A stretch of 64,000 nucleotides of DNA from Gelidibacter japonicus (GTDB lineage Bacteria > Bacteroidota > Bacteroidia > Flavobacteriales > Flavobacteriaceae), in the NCBI RefSeq assembly GCF_010725055.1, contig NZ_BJKB01000007.1, positions 131,679 through 195,678 on the forward strand, read 5' to 3'. A program made the translations under genes and the position numbers. The notes below the pieces were generated by a model. The model had not been told where the DNA came from, did no database searches, and saw only the letters and a program-made list of their open reading frames with translations. Shown piece after piece: positions 1-9,377 of the stretch (position 1 is the first letter of the stretch; every line of letters starts with the position of its first letter).

Positions 1-57
1 TCCGCTCTAAAAGATACTTTCGGTTATGGATGTTTGATTTCATTGGTGATCATTTAG
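1..57 (+). CDS. Possible 3' end of a truncated gene
   Basis: Frame 1 is open from the window edge to a TAG at 55-57 and gives an 18-residue hydrophobic tail ending CLISLVII, which could be the end of a membrane protein. It stops a few bases before the 187-bp repeat starting at 65, as expected for a gene end. Frame 3 is also open, to position 81, but its stop lies inside the repeat. The fragment is too short to name a family. Confidence 0.3.
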   Translation, partial: SALKDTFGYGCLISLVII

Positions 58-64
58 AAAAACA

Positions 65-251
65 ACCCTTCCGTCTTTAAGCTCTCTCCGGAGCTTAAAG
101 CCACCTTCCCTTAAAAAAGGGAAGGAAGTTTTTGATTCGGTATTATTTAAAAATATACGCCTCATTTCAAATCTAATCATAATCTAAACTTCTCCTCCTT
201 TTAAAGGAGGAGTGGCTTCATCACGAGGATCGGGATGAAGACGAGGTGGTT
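65..251. repeat. 187-bp hairpin-rich dispersed repeat, copy A
   Basis: This is the first of two same-orientation copies; the second is at 641-827. It holds four hairpins in order: CTTTAAGCTC/GAGCTTAAAG (75-84/91-100), CTTCCCTT/AAGGGAAG (105-112/117-124), CTCCTCCTTT/AAAGGAGGAG (192-212) and CTTCATC/GATGAAG (216-222/234-240). The outer hairpins are in opposite orientation and each is followed, reading inwards, by a GCCAC-plus-pyrimidine block. This resembles a BIME, a pair of inverted REP sequences. No transposase is nearby. The part of 1-283 outside this element and the edge fragment shows nothing else. Confidence 0.8.
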
Positions 252-283
252 CTTAAAAACAGCTACTCATCTTCTGACAACAC

Positions 284-523
284 TTATCTCCAATAATTAT
301 TCGCAGCCGCAATAGTTGCAAATTCTGTGGCAACTGTTTGTCCTACTGCAATCAGCATTGCCGCATCTTCAGCATATACGGGACGAAGCTTTTCTCTCAC
401 CTCAGCATCAGGCTGCGTCACTTTTATGATAAGCCTTGCCATTTTTACGGCTAATTGTCTGCCTTCCTCTGGTGTTTTTGTGATTAAAGAATTGTTAGGT
501 ACTAACTGAACTTGTTCTGACAT
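284..523 (-). CDS. Hexameric tyrosine-coordinated heme protein (HTHP)
   Basis: This 79-residue protein matches, from memory, the small HTHP family first characterised from a marine Roseobacter-group bacterium: a ring of six subunits, each binding a heme through a tyrosine, with weak peroxidase- and catalase-like activity. The conserved core is visible: TPEEGRQLAVKMAR (17-30), TQPDAEVREKLRPVY (36-50), LIAV (57-60) and the ending TIAAANNYW. Tyr50 is in the position of the heme-ligating tyrosine. There is no signal peptide and no membrane segment. The gene stands alone between two copies of a 187-bp repeat (65-251 and 641-827), so it may be a moved cassette. The family call is strong; the physiological role is unknown. 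Confidence 0.85.
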   Translation of the reverse strand: MSEQVQLVPNNSLITKTPEEGRQLAVKMARLIIKVTQPDAEVREKLRPVYAEDAAMLIAVGQTVATEFATIAAANNYWR

Positions 524-640
524 GTCTCTTACTTTTTAATGGTTACTATTTATTTGGTTTTATTTTATTACAGCTTAAATATTAAAATTAGAGCTTTTAT
601 GATTATTTCAATAGAGTTTAAATCTTCTGTTTTATAAAAA

Positions 641-827
641 ACCCTTCCGGCCTAAAGCTCTATTCTGAGCTTTAGGCCACCTTCCCTTAAAAAGGGAAGG
701 AATTTTTTTGATTCAGCATTATTTAAAAACATATGCGCAATTTCAAATCGAATCTTAATTTCAAATTCTCATCCTTTTAAAGGAGGAGTGGCTTCATCAC
801 GAGAATCGGGATGAAGTCGAGGTGGTT
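641..827. repeat. 187-bp hairpin-rich dispersed repeat, copy B
   Basis: This is the second copy of the element at 65-251, with the same length and orientation but diverged sequence. The first stem here is GGCCTAAAGCTC/GAGCTTTAGGCC (649-660/667-678). Compared with copy A, at least two base pairs have changed on both sides (T:A to C:G and T:A to A:T), so pairing is kept while sequence changes. The copy occupies most of the 362-bp gap between the heme-protein gene and the alpha-2-macroglobulin gene. The remainder of that gap (524-640 and 828-864) is AT-rich with no recognisable feature beyond a likely promoter area for the heme-protein gene. Confidence 0.8.
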
Positions 828-864
828 AGATCAGTATCGATTTTTCGGCCTTAAAAACTCTGAG

Positions 865-884
865 ATTCCTGCCTTCGCAGGAAT
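865..884. repeat. Short palindromic repeat (ATTCCTGC type)
   Basis: The arms ATTCCTGC (865-872) and GCAGGAAT (877-884) are perfect with a 4-base loop. The hairpin sits immediately after the stop of the alpha-2-macroglobulin gene on the minus strand. The same arms recur at 21944-21963, and one arm occurs near 41270-41283. It may slow or stop transcription, but no T-run follows directly, so it is treated as a dispersed palindrome. Confidence 0.6.
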
Positions 885-885
885 T

Positions 886-3800
886 TTACTGGTTTACTTC
901 AATCCATCTGCCCTTGGTCCGCACTAAAAACTCATTATCATACATGGCTTCGGCTTGAACGCCTGGCAAATAATAGGTACCCAAATAAGAGGCGTTCAAC
1001 ATGACGGTAAAGGTTTTGCTATCATTTTTCCCACGCTGTGGCAAGTCAAAATAAAAGTTCACCCGATCATCCCTGATATCCGTATATCTCGCCTGACTTG
1101 TGGTAGTGTCCCCAAAATCGGTAAAACGGGTGTTGACAATTTCCCAGCCCGATGGAAAGATTTGCGTTAACGCCACATCATTTACATCTTGGTTTTTAAG
1201 ATTGCTTACCTTAACCACCGCCACAAAATCCTGACCTTGGTTCAATTTCCCAATGTCTATAACATTGCCATTTAAATCTTTATAAACCACAGAAACACTC
1301 AACCCGCGTTGTTCTGAAACCTCCTCACCAAGCGGTAATTTACCGGAATTCAACACGCGAACATAGACCACATTGGCTTGGTGGTTTTTAAAACTAAATG
1401 TATTATTACCCTCTTTAACCAACAACTCACGTTGTGCAATGGCGCTCTTTGTATCGATGGTTTCAGATTTGCCATTCAGCGTATATTCCACTTTTAATGC
1501 TTTTCCGCCGTTTGCTTCCACCATTTTTGCCATCGCCAATAAGCTATAGGCTGTGGTTTGCGTGCTCATCCATCGATTACTGGAAAGATCTTTGGCGAGA
1601 TCCTGTGCCAATTCTCGCATTTTAGGATTTTTGGTCAATACCATGGTTTCCAAAGCCATTGCTCTATTTCTATCAACAGAACCATAAGTATAATAATTAT
1701 ATTTTGGAGGTAAGAAGTTGACATTTGCCGTACTCGAAATCTTATCGCTCGCTTCCTTTTGGCCTGCCAAAGCATAGGCTGCAGCCAATCGCCATTTGGC
1801 TTCATTCGAAATTTCGCTAAACTCACGCAAACGGTTCATTGCTGCCAAATCTGGGCTTCCAGCCAAAGCTAAGGTGTACAGACGATAAGCCTGGGCCAAA
1901 TCGGTATTTGCTGTTCTATAACTTGGACGCCAATCGCTAGCTGCCTGTTTTTGGTATCGCAACCAATTGCTCTTAAACGTCAATGGCAATACAAATCCTT
2001 TCTTTTCCGCTTCCAACATAAAATGACCGGTATAGGTTGTACTCCAATCATTAACAGTGTTCTCTCCCATCCAATAGCTCATGCCGCCTGATGCCAATTG
2101 GAAATTACCCAAACGCTTGATCCCGTTTTCAATATTCCTTTGGATTTCCTGTTTCTTCTGATAAGTCAAATCGAAGATATCGGTCAAATATAATTGTGGG
2201 AACACCGCTGAAGTGGTTTGTTCCAAACACCCATGCGGATATTGTACCAAAAACTGTAAACGTCTTGTGAAATCCATAGGTGGCAAGGTTGAAAACTCAA
2301 CGGTTGCGCTATTGGTTCCCATTTCACCAAAAGTTGAGAAATCCATCGTTTTTGAAACGTTGGCTTCAAGAGTTTCATCCAATGATTTTGAAGTAATTGG
2401 ATTAGGATTGTAAACATCAATTTCTACTTTGTAAGTTGATTTCTCACCATTTCCACTGGCAATCACTTCTACTGTATTGAAGCCTTTTGCTTTACTTACA
2501 TCCAATTCAAAGTAAGTCATTTGCTCGTCTGGCCTTGCAAAATTGAGCGTTTTGGTTTTCTCTCCCACTACTGAAATACCATCACTGAGTTTTAAGCTAA
2601 TGTTGACATTTTTCACCTTAGGCTCCATGGCAAATACCGTAACCGGCAAGGTCACTTTTTCTCCCGGACTCAATTTTCTTGGCAAGCTGGCTAAGACCAT
2701 CAATGGCTTTTTGACCTGCACCGATTTGTCCACACTGCCATAAGCTTCGGTTTTTGCATCTCCCGCAACTACCATCGCCCGAACCGCACCAATATAGTTT
2801 GGCATTTTTATTTTATGCGATTTCTTTTCGCCTGAACCTAAAGTGAAAGGCCCCAAATATTTAACCACCGGTTTAAATCGGTTGGCTTTTTTATTTTTTC
2901 CGGCAGCGGCATTGGCATCGCCACCAATCGCAAATACCTGATCAATGCTACCGCTGTAAGCTCCAATCACATCATCAAAAACATCCCAGGTTTTTACGCC
3001 CAAGGCTTCGCGCGCAAAAAATTCATCCCAGGCATTTGGCGTTTTAAATCGGGTGAGATCCAAAAGCCCTTCTTCTACAATAGCGATGGTGTAGGTCATT
3101 GATTTTTTATTCTTTTCGCTGACCACCACTTCAAACGCCTGTTCTGGCTGAAGCACATCTGGCATCTTGATTTCTGGGTACAATTTGGTGGCTGGGTTTT
3201 CAACCATTATTGGAATCACACCGAATAAACGAATTGGCAAATCGTTAGCCGTGGTAGCATGTGGTTGCAATAACGAGATATTGACAAAGACATTAGGCGC
3301 CATTTCAGCAGTAATCGGAATATTGACCGTTGTTTCACCTTGCGTAGTCACTACCCATTTATAGGACAACACTTCTGATCCGTTTTCAATACTGACAAGT
3401 GCTCTGCCTTGAGTTCCTGAAGGAAAGGTGATTTTAGCCGTTTCCCCAACATTATAATTTTCTTTATCCGCCGAAAAGACCAACATTTTTGCTGCCTCTT
3501 TATCTGTATCTGGCGAATTTTGATACCAGTTTTTATAGAAATACGCCGTTCTTCCCGTAGCATGACCACTTTCTGGATCTGTAATCCTGATCAAATACCG
3601 ACCGCGTTCATTTTCTGGAATGTTTAAGGTGAATTTCCCTTTCCCGTTAGCATCGGTAGTCACTTTTTTATCCAAATAAGAGCGATGGTAATTGCTGGAC
3701 ACATAACTGGATAGATTATCATAAGAAGAGTTCCACCACCAACGCCATTCAATTTTATAGACTTTAACTTCGAGATTTTCCCGTTTTACAGGATTGCCTT

Positions 3801-6468
3801 TTGCATCCACAGTAACCACATCAAAAGTTTGGTTTTCATCCGTAAAGTACGAGCCGTAGCGATTCCCTTCTGGGGATTTCAATCCGACAAAAGAATTGTA
3901 AGGTGCGTAAGTTTTTGTAAAGGCATCCAATGAGAAATCGCCGCCATTTTCAAAAGCCCTGACCAAAAATTGAACGTTCAATAATCCTGGAGCATTTTTG
4001 CCAACATTTAAAGACTTGTTGACTTTTGCGATGCCGTCTTCATTTAAATTCCCTTCAAAAACATTCATCTCTTCAGAAGAAAATGAACGGGTAGGATCAA
4101 CAAATTCGTAATCCTTATAATTTTTAAAGCCTTCGTAAGAGGTACTGAATTTGGCTTTTATCTCCGCTTTTAAATTTTTTGCAGGTGCGCCATGCAACCA
4201 TTTGACATCCAAAGTGCCATTTAGCGGTGCATTGCTCGACAATACTTCATCTTCAAAATCTATTTTGATTTTTAGACGGTTGGGCTTCACAGTTTCGACA
4301 CGCAAACTCTTATAAAACGAAGCGCCACCTACCGACACCTTGGCACTATAATTTCCAGTTTTGTCCTCACTGTGGGTTGGCACGGTAAATCGGTAGAAAT
4401 TATTGATGTTTTCTGTATTGATATTCTTATAAATCAGTTTACCACTGGGGTCGGTGATTTCCATTTTAACCGGATGCCCTTTTGGCAATTTGTTGTCATT
4501 ATCGTTCAACATAAAGGTTAAAAACAACGAATCTCCAGGACGCCAAACGCCACGTTCGCCATAGATATAGCCTTTAAGTCCGCGTTGTAAGCTGTTTCCA
4601 GACACATCAAACTTGCTTAAGGACAACGAGTTGCCATCAACCAACTTAATATAAGTGGTATTTTTCCCTTTGGTTACAATGGCGAAACTTGCATATTTAT
4701 TCGTCTTGAATGTGGTCAAACCTTCGCTATCGGTTGTCGCTCTTCCAACTTCCTGTTGTTGAAAATTGAATAAACGCACCATGGCGCCAGCTTCTGGATT
4801 GGTATCCAAAATATTGGTGACCGCAAAATAATAGGTATTGTTCGCCCCTTGTTTTGCAATAACGCCCAAATTGGACGCGAGTAAGTTCTGCGAAACGATA
4901 CGATTCTCATTGTAGTACGCCTCGTGACACGGGTTATTACGCTCATTCCAGTTGTAATTGGAATTTCGGTAACTGTAGATTAAATTATCCCAATACTCTT
5001 CTTCGCGAAGATCTTCATCTTCAGTTGTACTTTCATTATAACTCTCTTCATAGTAATCGTTGTAATAATAATCGTCATAATAATCCTCATCTGAATTTTC
5101 AACATTGGAATAATTATCACAATTGAACATTGAATATTCCTTTTTGATGCTCAATTCGACTCGGTAAATCGCACCAGGATCGGCATTGAAGAATTTAGAA
5201 AGATCAATACTATAGGCTTTCCACTTGCCGTCATTTTCAACCGCATCATTTTGTAGGGTGATGGTTTGTTTGGCAATCCGTCTTCCCACGCGCTTTATTG
5301 CCGATTGATTATTGCTTTGCAATTGGTTATCCTGTAGAAATTGCAGCACATTATCTTCAAATATTTTGATGACGCGCACATCAACCGCTTTTAAGTTGAC
5401 AGCTTCAAAATTAAATTTCACTTCGTTGGAATTAGGTAGAATTGTTCCGTTGCTTATTAAGCGCACCTGTGGTTTTAATTCTTCAAAAGAAATGGTTTCT
5501 GAAAATTGTTTTTTCAGTTTGAATCCGTCTGCATTGGTTATCCCTTGAAAAACATCGACCAAAACATTTCCCACCAATTTTGAACTTGGATATACTTTCA
5601 ACACATTCCCATCCACGATAAATTTAGGGTTTTTGGAATTCTGAATGGTGACCAGACCATCAAAGTTTTGTTGCTTTTTTAAAGGATCAGAAAAATTAAG
5701 CGATAAGTACTGTTCTGGTGTCTGAACTACCTCAACATTAACGATGGTAAAATTATTGATGCCTGGAATATTGAACTTATTCTCTCCCGAATTATCTGCT
5801 TTTATAGCTTTACCATTCCATTTGACCAAGATTTCGCTGTCTTCAATAAGTCGGTTGATGCTGTCAATTTTGAATTCAAAAACTTTGGATTTTTCAATGG
5901 ACTCATTCCATTGCAACTTGAGTTTCTTTCCATTTTGCCATGCTTCCACGAGTTGTTTGGCATCTTTGATGTCAATAATATCTGCCGATTTTAAAGCCGC
6001 TTCCAAGTATTGCCAGTTTTTGCTGTAGGATTGTAAGTTATTGGTGACCACATTGAAATTTGGCGCAATCGTTTTAAACTGAAAAGTATACGTTCCAAAA
6101 TCTTTGGGTTGGTTTTTATAAATCTTATCCAACTTAACCGTCACACTATACTCAGTATCCGGCTGAAGTGTTTCGTCTGGTTTAAAAACTAATGCGTGCG
6201 CATTTTCAACCAATAATTTTCCCTGGACATGAGGTTTTATAGTGACAATCTTATCGGAAATTTCCTGTCCAATAGTCCAGCCTTCCACATCGTTGGTCAG
6301 ATTGATTATGATAGGGTCGGCGATAGACACACGACCTGCAGTGGTGTAGCTGATATAATCACGGAACTTGAAAAGATTATCGGTTTCTTCATTTGAAGGG
6401 CTATCCTTTTTACAAGAAACCACAAGAAGCAATGCAAAAACCCAGGTGAAAATATTTTTAAAAGACAT
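886..6468 (-). CDS. Alpha-2-macroglobulin family lipoprotein
   Basis: A giant (1860 aa) bacterial alpha-2-macroglobulin, a surface or periplasmic protease trap that covalently captures attacking proteases. The N-terminus is a lipoprotein signal (VVSC, Cys19). An Ig-like domain (about 45-135) follows, then macroglobulin domains including GERGVWRPGD (about 635), and the thioester motif GCLEQ with Cys1414 in the helical thioester domain. Residues about 452-497 are an Asp/Glu/Tyr-rich low-complexity insertion between two Cys-containing segments. The start is placed at 6468 because it gives a compact signal peptide; an ATG at 6492 would add 8 residues. In many bacteria the partner is penicillin-binding protein 1C (pbpC), which is not adjacent here. 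Confidence 0.93.
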   Translation of the reverse strand: MSFKNIFTWVFALLLVVSCKKDSPSNEETDNLFKFRDYISYTTAGRVSIADPIIINLTNDVEGWTIGQEISDKIVTIKPHVQGKLLVENAHALVFKPDETLQPDTEYSVTVKLDKIYKNQPKDFGTYTFQFKTIAPNFNVVTNNLQSYSKNWQYLEAALKSADIIDIKDAKQLVEAWQNGKKLKLQWNESIEKSKVFEFKIDSINRLIEDSEILVKWNGKAIKADNSGENKFNIPGINNFTIVNVEVVQTPEQYLSLNFSDPLKKQQNFDGLVTIQNSKNPKFIVDGNVLKVYPSSKLVGNVLVDVFQGITNADGFKLKKQFSETISFEELKPQVRLISNGTILPNSNEVKFNFEAVNLKAVDVRVIKIFEDNVLQFLQDNQLQSNNQSAIKRVGRRIAKQTITLQNDAVENDGKWKAYSIDLSKFFNADPGAIYRVELSIKKEYSMFNCDNYSNVENSDEDYYDDYYYNDYYEESYNESTTEDEDLREEEYWDNLIYSYRNSNYNWNERNNPCHEAYYNENRIVSQNLLASNLGVIAKQGANNTYYFAVTNILDTNPEAGAMVRLFNFQQQEVGRATTDSEGLTTFKTNKYASFAIVTKGKNTTYIKLVDGNSLSLSKFDVSGNSLQRGLKGYIYGERGVWRPGDSLFLTFMLNDNDNKLPKGHPVKMEITDPSGKLIYKNINTENINNFYRFTVPTHSEDKTGNYSAKVSVGGASFYKSLRVETVKPNRLKIKIDFEDEVLSSNAPLNGTLDVKWLHGAPAKNLKAEIKAKFSTSYEGFKNYKDYEFVDPTRSFSSEEMNVFEGNLNEDGIAKVNKSLNVGKNAPGLLNVQFLVRAFENGGDFSLDAFTKTYAPYNSFVGLKSPEGNRYGSYFTDENQTFDVVTVDAKGNPVKRENLEVKVYKIEWRWWWNSSYDNLSSYVSSNYHRSYLDKKVTTDANGKGKFTLNIPENERGRYLIRITDPESGHATGRTAYFYKNWYQNSPDTDKEAAKMLVFSADKENYNVGETAKITFPSGTQGRALVSIENGSEVLSYKWVVTTQGETTVNIPITAEMAPNVFVNISLLQPHATTANDLPIRLFGVIPIMVENPATKLYPEIKMPDVLQPEQAFEVVVSEKNKKSMTYTIAIVEEGLLDLTRFKTPNAWDEFFAREALGVKTWDVFDDVIGAYSGSIDQVFAIGGDANAAAGKNKKANRFKPVVKYLGPFTLGSGEKKSHKIKMPNYIGAVRAMVVAGDAKTEAYGSVDKSVQVKKPLMVLASLPRKLSPGEKVTLPVTVFAMEPKVKNVNISLKLSDGISVVGEKTKTLNFARPDEQMTYFELDVSKAKGFNTVEVIASGNGEKSTYKVEIDVYNPNPITSKSLDETLEANVSKTMDFSTFGEMGTNSATVEFSTLPPMDFTRRLQFLVQYPHGCLEQTTSAVFPQLYLTDIFDLTYQKKQEIQRNIENGIKRLGNFQLASGGMSYWMGENTVNDWSTTYTGHFMLEAEKKGFVLPLTFKSNWLRYQKQAASDWRPSYRTANTDLAQAYRLYTLALAGSPDLAAMNRLREFSEISNEAKWRLAAAYALAGQKEASDKISSTANVNFLPPKYNYYTYGSVDRNRAMALETMVLTKNPKMRELAQDLAKDLSSNRWMSTQTTAYSLLAMAKMVEANGGKALKVEYTLNGKSETIDTKSAIAQRELLVKEGNNTFSFKNHQANVVYVRVLNSGKLPLGEEVSEQRGLSVSVVYKDLNGNVIDIGKLNQGQDFVAVVKVSNLKNQDVNDVALTQIFPSGWEIVNTRFTDFGDTTTSQARYTDIRDDRVNFYFDLPQRGKNDSKTFTVMLNASYLGTYYLPGVQAEAMYDNEFLVRTKGRWIEVNQ

Positions 6469-6539
6469 ATGATTGATGGTGTTAAATGGCAATTTCGAAC
6501 TTAAAGGCTTGTGTAAACATAGTGATAATTCATCTTAAA

Positions 6540-7631
6540 TTAATCCTTGTAAATTCCAACAGTGAGGTTTCCTGAGGCATCCATTGATGCTCTATACATC
6601 CCTTCTGTATTGTATTCCATCACCATATTTCCATCTTTATCTACTGCAATAATTCCACCATCACCACCCAGATCTGGTACTTTTTTCTGGATGACTTCTT
6701 TGGCAGCTTCCTGTAAACTCAAGCCTTTATAATCCATCAATGCTGAAATATCATGAGCTACCATAGCGCGAATAAAGTATTCACCCCAACCTGTACTGCT
6801 TACCGCGCAGGTGGCGTTATTGGCGTAAGTTCCTGCACCGATAATTGGTGCATCGCCAATCCGTCCCCAACGCTTATTAGTCATTCCTCCAGTAGAAGTT
6901 CCTGCAGCAAGATTGCCATTTTTATCCAATGCCACACAACCCACCGTTCCAAATTTTGAATCCTTAATTGTGGGGTCATAAAAGGCCGACTTATCTCTGG
7001 CTGTTTCTCTCTCTTCAGAAGCCTTTACCCTTTCTAACGCTTTGAAGCGTGCTTCGGTATAAAAATAAGAGGGATCAACAATTTCCAACCCTTGTTCTTT
7101 TGCGAACTGCTCTGCACCTTCTCCAGACAACATCACATGTGGCGATTTTTCCATGACCGCTCGGGCTAAGTTGATGGGGTTTTTTACTGTTTTTGTTCCG
7201 GCAGAGGCTCCTGCATCCAGATTTTTACCGTCCATTATGGATGCATCCAACTCATTGGTACCAGCATGTGTAAACACCGCACCTTTTCCTGCATTGAACA
7301 ATGGCGAGTTTTCTAAAACATTAATGGTCTTTTCAACCGCATCCAAACTTGTACCACCATTTTTTAAAATATCATACCCAACTCTAATGGCTTCCTCCAA
7401 TTTCGCGTTATAGGCAGCTTCGTCTTCTGCCGACATGTTTTTTCTTAAAATGGTACCGGCACCTCCGTGAATGACAATGGCAAACTCATTGGCTTTTTTA
7501 GACTTGACATCCTTGACTGCAGAGGATTCGGTTTTTGTTTGTTGCTCTGAATCTGAAGCAGCAGAGTTTTGATTGCCCCTACAGTTTAAAAATAAAAGCA
7601 ACAAGAGAGGAAAATAAATCAGGTTTTTCAT
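6540..7631 (-). CDS. Isoaspartyl peptidase / L-asparaginase (Ntn hydrolase)
   Basis: A 363-residue plant-type asparaginase that hydrolyses beta-aspartyl dipeptides and L-asparagine. The precursor cleaves itself before a threonine to expose the nucleophile. That residue is Thr229 in KFGTVGCVALD, and the downstream GTSTGGMTNKRWGRIGDAP block is the usual substrate-binding region. The N-terminal half has the family hallmark IHGGAGT. The start is set at 7631, giving the lipoprotein signal MKNLIYFPLLLLLFLNC; a longer reading frame continues upstream but would cover the promoter region of the divergent dehydrogenase gene. The lipobox implies export, consistent with scavenging or repair of isoaspartyl peptides in the envelope. 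Confidence 0.92.
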   Translation of the reverse strand: MKNLIYFPLLLLLFLNCRGNQNSAASDSEQQTKTESSAVKDVKSKKANEFAIVIHGGAGTILRKNMSAEDEAAYNAKLEEAIRVGYDILKNGGTSLDAVEKTINVLENSPLFNAGKGAVFTHAGTNELDASIMDGKNLDAGASAGTKTVKNPINLARAVMEKSPHVMLSGEGAEQFAKEQGLEIVDPSYFYTEARFKALERVKASEERETARDKSAFYDPTIKDSKFGTVGCVALDKNGNLAAGTSTGGMTNKRWGRIGDAPIIGAGTYANNATCAVSSTGWGEYFIRAMVAHDISALMDYKGLSLQEAAKEVIQKKVPDLGGDGGIIAVDKDGNMVMEYNTEGMYRASMDASGNLTVGIYKD

Positions 7632-7749
7632 AGTATCTAAATTGAAAATCAGCCTTAAAGTTAGTATTTTTTTAAGAAGCTCAGACTTCAAAAAGCGACA
7701 TTTTATTGTTATCTTCGCAAGAATCATTAAATAATTAAAAGAGACATTT

Positions 7750-9303
7750 ATGCAAGCAGTTGCTACAGATTTTGGAATTGAAAAAGCCCTAAAGGAATTA
7801 GGCATTAAAGATATTAATGAGGGTACGTCAACAGGCTCAAATAATTTTTCTAAAGGCGATATTATTGAAAGCTACTCTCCAGTAGATGGAAAACTGATAG
7901 GCAAGGTTAAAACAACCACCAAAGAAGATTACGAAAAGGTCATGCAGACCGCAACTTCGGCTTTTAAAACTTGGAGAACAACGCCAGCGCCACAACGTGG
8001 TGAAATTGTACGTCAATTTGGTGAAAAACTTAGAGAAAAGAAAGAAGCCCTTGGTAAATTGGTTTCCTATGAAATGGGTAAATCCTACCAAGAAGGCTTA
8101 GGCGAAGTACAAGAAATGATTGACATCTGTGATTTTGCAGTGGGTCTTTCCCGTCAACTACATGGTTTGACCATGCACTCTGAGCGTCCAGGGCATAGAA
8201 TGTATGAGCAATACCACCCACTAGGTGTTGTTGGAATTATTTCGGCGTTTAACTTTCCAGTAGCTGTTTGGTCTTGGAACACCGCTTTGGCATGGGTTTG
8301 TGGTGATGTTTGTGTCTGGAAACCAAGTGAAAAAGCACCACTTTGCGGAGTCGCTTGTCAGAATATTGCGGCTGAAGTTTTTAAAGCCAATAATTTACCA
8401 GAAGGTATTTCTTGTTTGATCACTGGCGATTATCGCGTGGGTGAATTGATGACGAAGGATACACGAATGTCATTGATTTCAGCAACAGGTTCTACCAGAA
8501 TGGGGAAAATTGTTGCTAAGGAAATTGCGGCACGTTTAGGAAGAGCCCTATTGGAGTTGGGTGGCAATAATGCCATCATCGTTACGCCAGATGCCGATAT
8601 TAAAATGACCATTATTGGTGCTGTGTTCGGCGCTGTTGGTACCGCCGGACAACGTTGTACCTCAACCCGTCGATTGATCATCCATGAAAGTATATTCGAC
8701 AAAGTTAAGGAGGCCTTGATAGCCGCTTACAAGCAATTGCGAATTGGAAACCCGTTGGATGAAAATAATCACGTGGGTCCGTTAATCGATAAAGATGCTG
8801 TCAAATTGTACCAAGATGCCTTAAAGAAAGTTGTTGAAGAGGGTGGAAAAATTATCGTAGAAGGCGGCGTGCTATCGGGTGAAGGTTTTGAAAGTGGATG
8901 CTATGTAAAACCAGCCATTGCTGAAGCCCAACCAGAATATGAAATCGTTCAACACGAAACCTTTGCTCCTGTTCTTTATTTATTAAAGTATTCTGGAGAC
9001 GTACATAATGCCATTGAGATTCAAAATGGAGTTGTTCAAGGCTTGTCCTCAGCAATTATGACGAATAATTTACGTGAAGCCGAGACTTTCTTATCCGTAC
9101 AGGGATCTGATTGCGGGATAGCAAATGTGAACATTGGAACGTCAGGTGCTGAAATTGGTGGTGCTTTCGGAGGTGAAAAAGATACCGGTGGCGGACGTCA
9201 ATCAGGTTCAGATGCATGGAAAGTGTATATGAGACGTCAGACCAATACTATTAATTACACAGCAGACTTACCTTTAGCACAAGGGATTAAGTTTGACCTG
9301 TAA
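7750..9303 (+). CDS. ALDH7-type aldehyde dehydrogenase (aminoadipate-semialdehyde / P6C dehydrogenase)
   Basis: An NAD-dependent aldehyde dehydrogenase of 517 residues, similar to antiquitin. These enzymes oxidise alpha-aminoadipic semialdehyde, in equilibrium with piperideine-6-carboxylate, in lysine catabolism. The catalytic cysteine is Cys303 in GQRCTS and the general-base glutamate is Glu269 in LELGGNN. EIGGAFGGEKDTGGGRQSGSD near the C-terminus is typical of the subfamily. It is a single-gene unit transcribed away from the asparaginase gene. A possible -7 box TATCTTCG lies at 7710-7717, with no clear -33 partner. A terminator follows at 9326-9358. The substrate assignment rests on family resemblance, since no other lysine-degradation gene is in the window. 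Confidence 0.9.
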   Translation: MQAVATDFGIEKALKELGIKDINEGTSTGSNNFSKGDIIESYSPVDGKLIGKVKTTTKEDYEKVMQTATSAFKTWRTTPAPQRGEIVRQFGEKLREKKEALGKLVSYEMGKSYQEGLGEVQEMIDICDFAVGLSRQLHGLTMHSERPGHRMYEQYHPLGVVGIISAFNFPVAVWSWNTALAWVCGDVCVWKPSEKAPLCGVACQNIAAEVFKANNLPEGISCLITGDYRVGELMTKDTRMSLISATGSTRMGKIVAKEIAARLGRALLELGGNNAIIVTPDADIKMTIIGAVFGAVGTAGQRCTSTRRLIIHESIFDKVKEALIAAYKQLRIGNPLDENNHVGPLIDKDAVKLYQDALKKVVEEGGKIIVEGGVLSGEGFESGCYVKPAIAEAQPEYEIVQHETFAPVLYLLKYSGDVHNAIEIQNGVVQGLSSAIMTNNLREAETFLSVQGSDCGIANVNIGTSGAEIGGAFGGEKDTGGGRQSGSDAWKVYMRRQTNTINYTADLPLAQGIKFDL

Positions 9304-9325
9304 CATGTTAAATATATAATATTTT

Positions 9326-9358
9326 AAAAGCCATTCTTTTATTAAAGGTGGCTTTTTT
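9326..9358 (+). terminator. Rho-independent terminator after the aldehyde dehydrogenase
   Basis: AAAAGCCA (9326-9333) pairs with TGGCTTTT (9349-9356), with a further inner CTTT/AAAG pairing, followed by T residues. The A-run on the left arm means it can also serve the convergent EEP gene from the other side. Confidence 0.75.
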
Positions 9359-9377
9359 ATATTAATAAGGTAACGTT

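Noticed and set aside
2184-2420. Overlapping short frames in the alpha-2-macroglobulin gene
   Set aside because: They are other-frame shadows of the long, clearly conserved coding sequence.
6540-7805. Longer asparaginase start at 7805
   Set aside because: The extra 58 residues are unlike the family and would overlap the start of the divergent dehydrogenase gene, while 7631 gives a proper lipoprotein signal.
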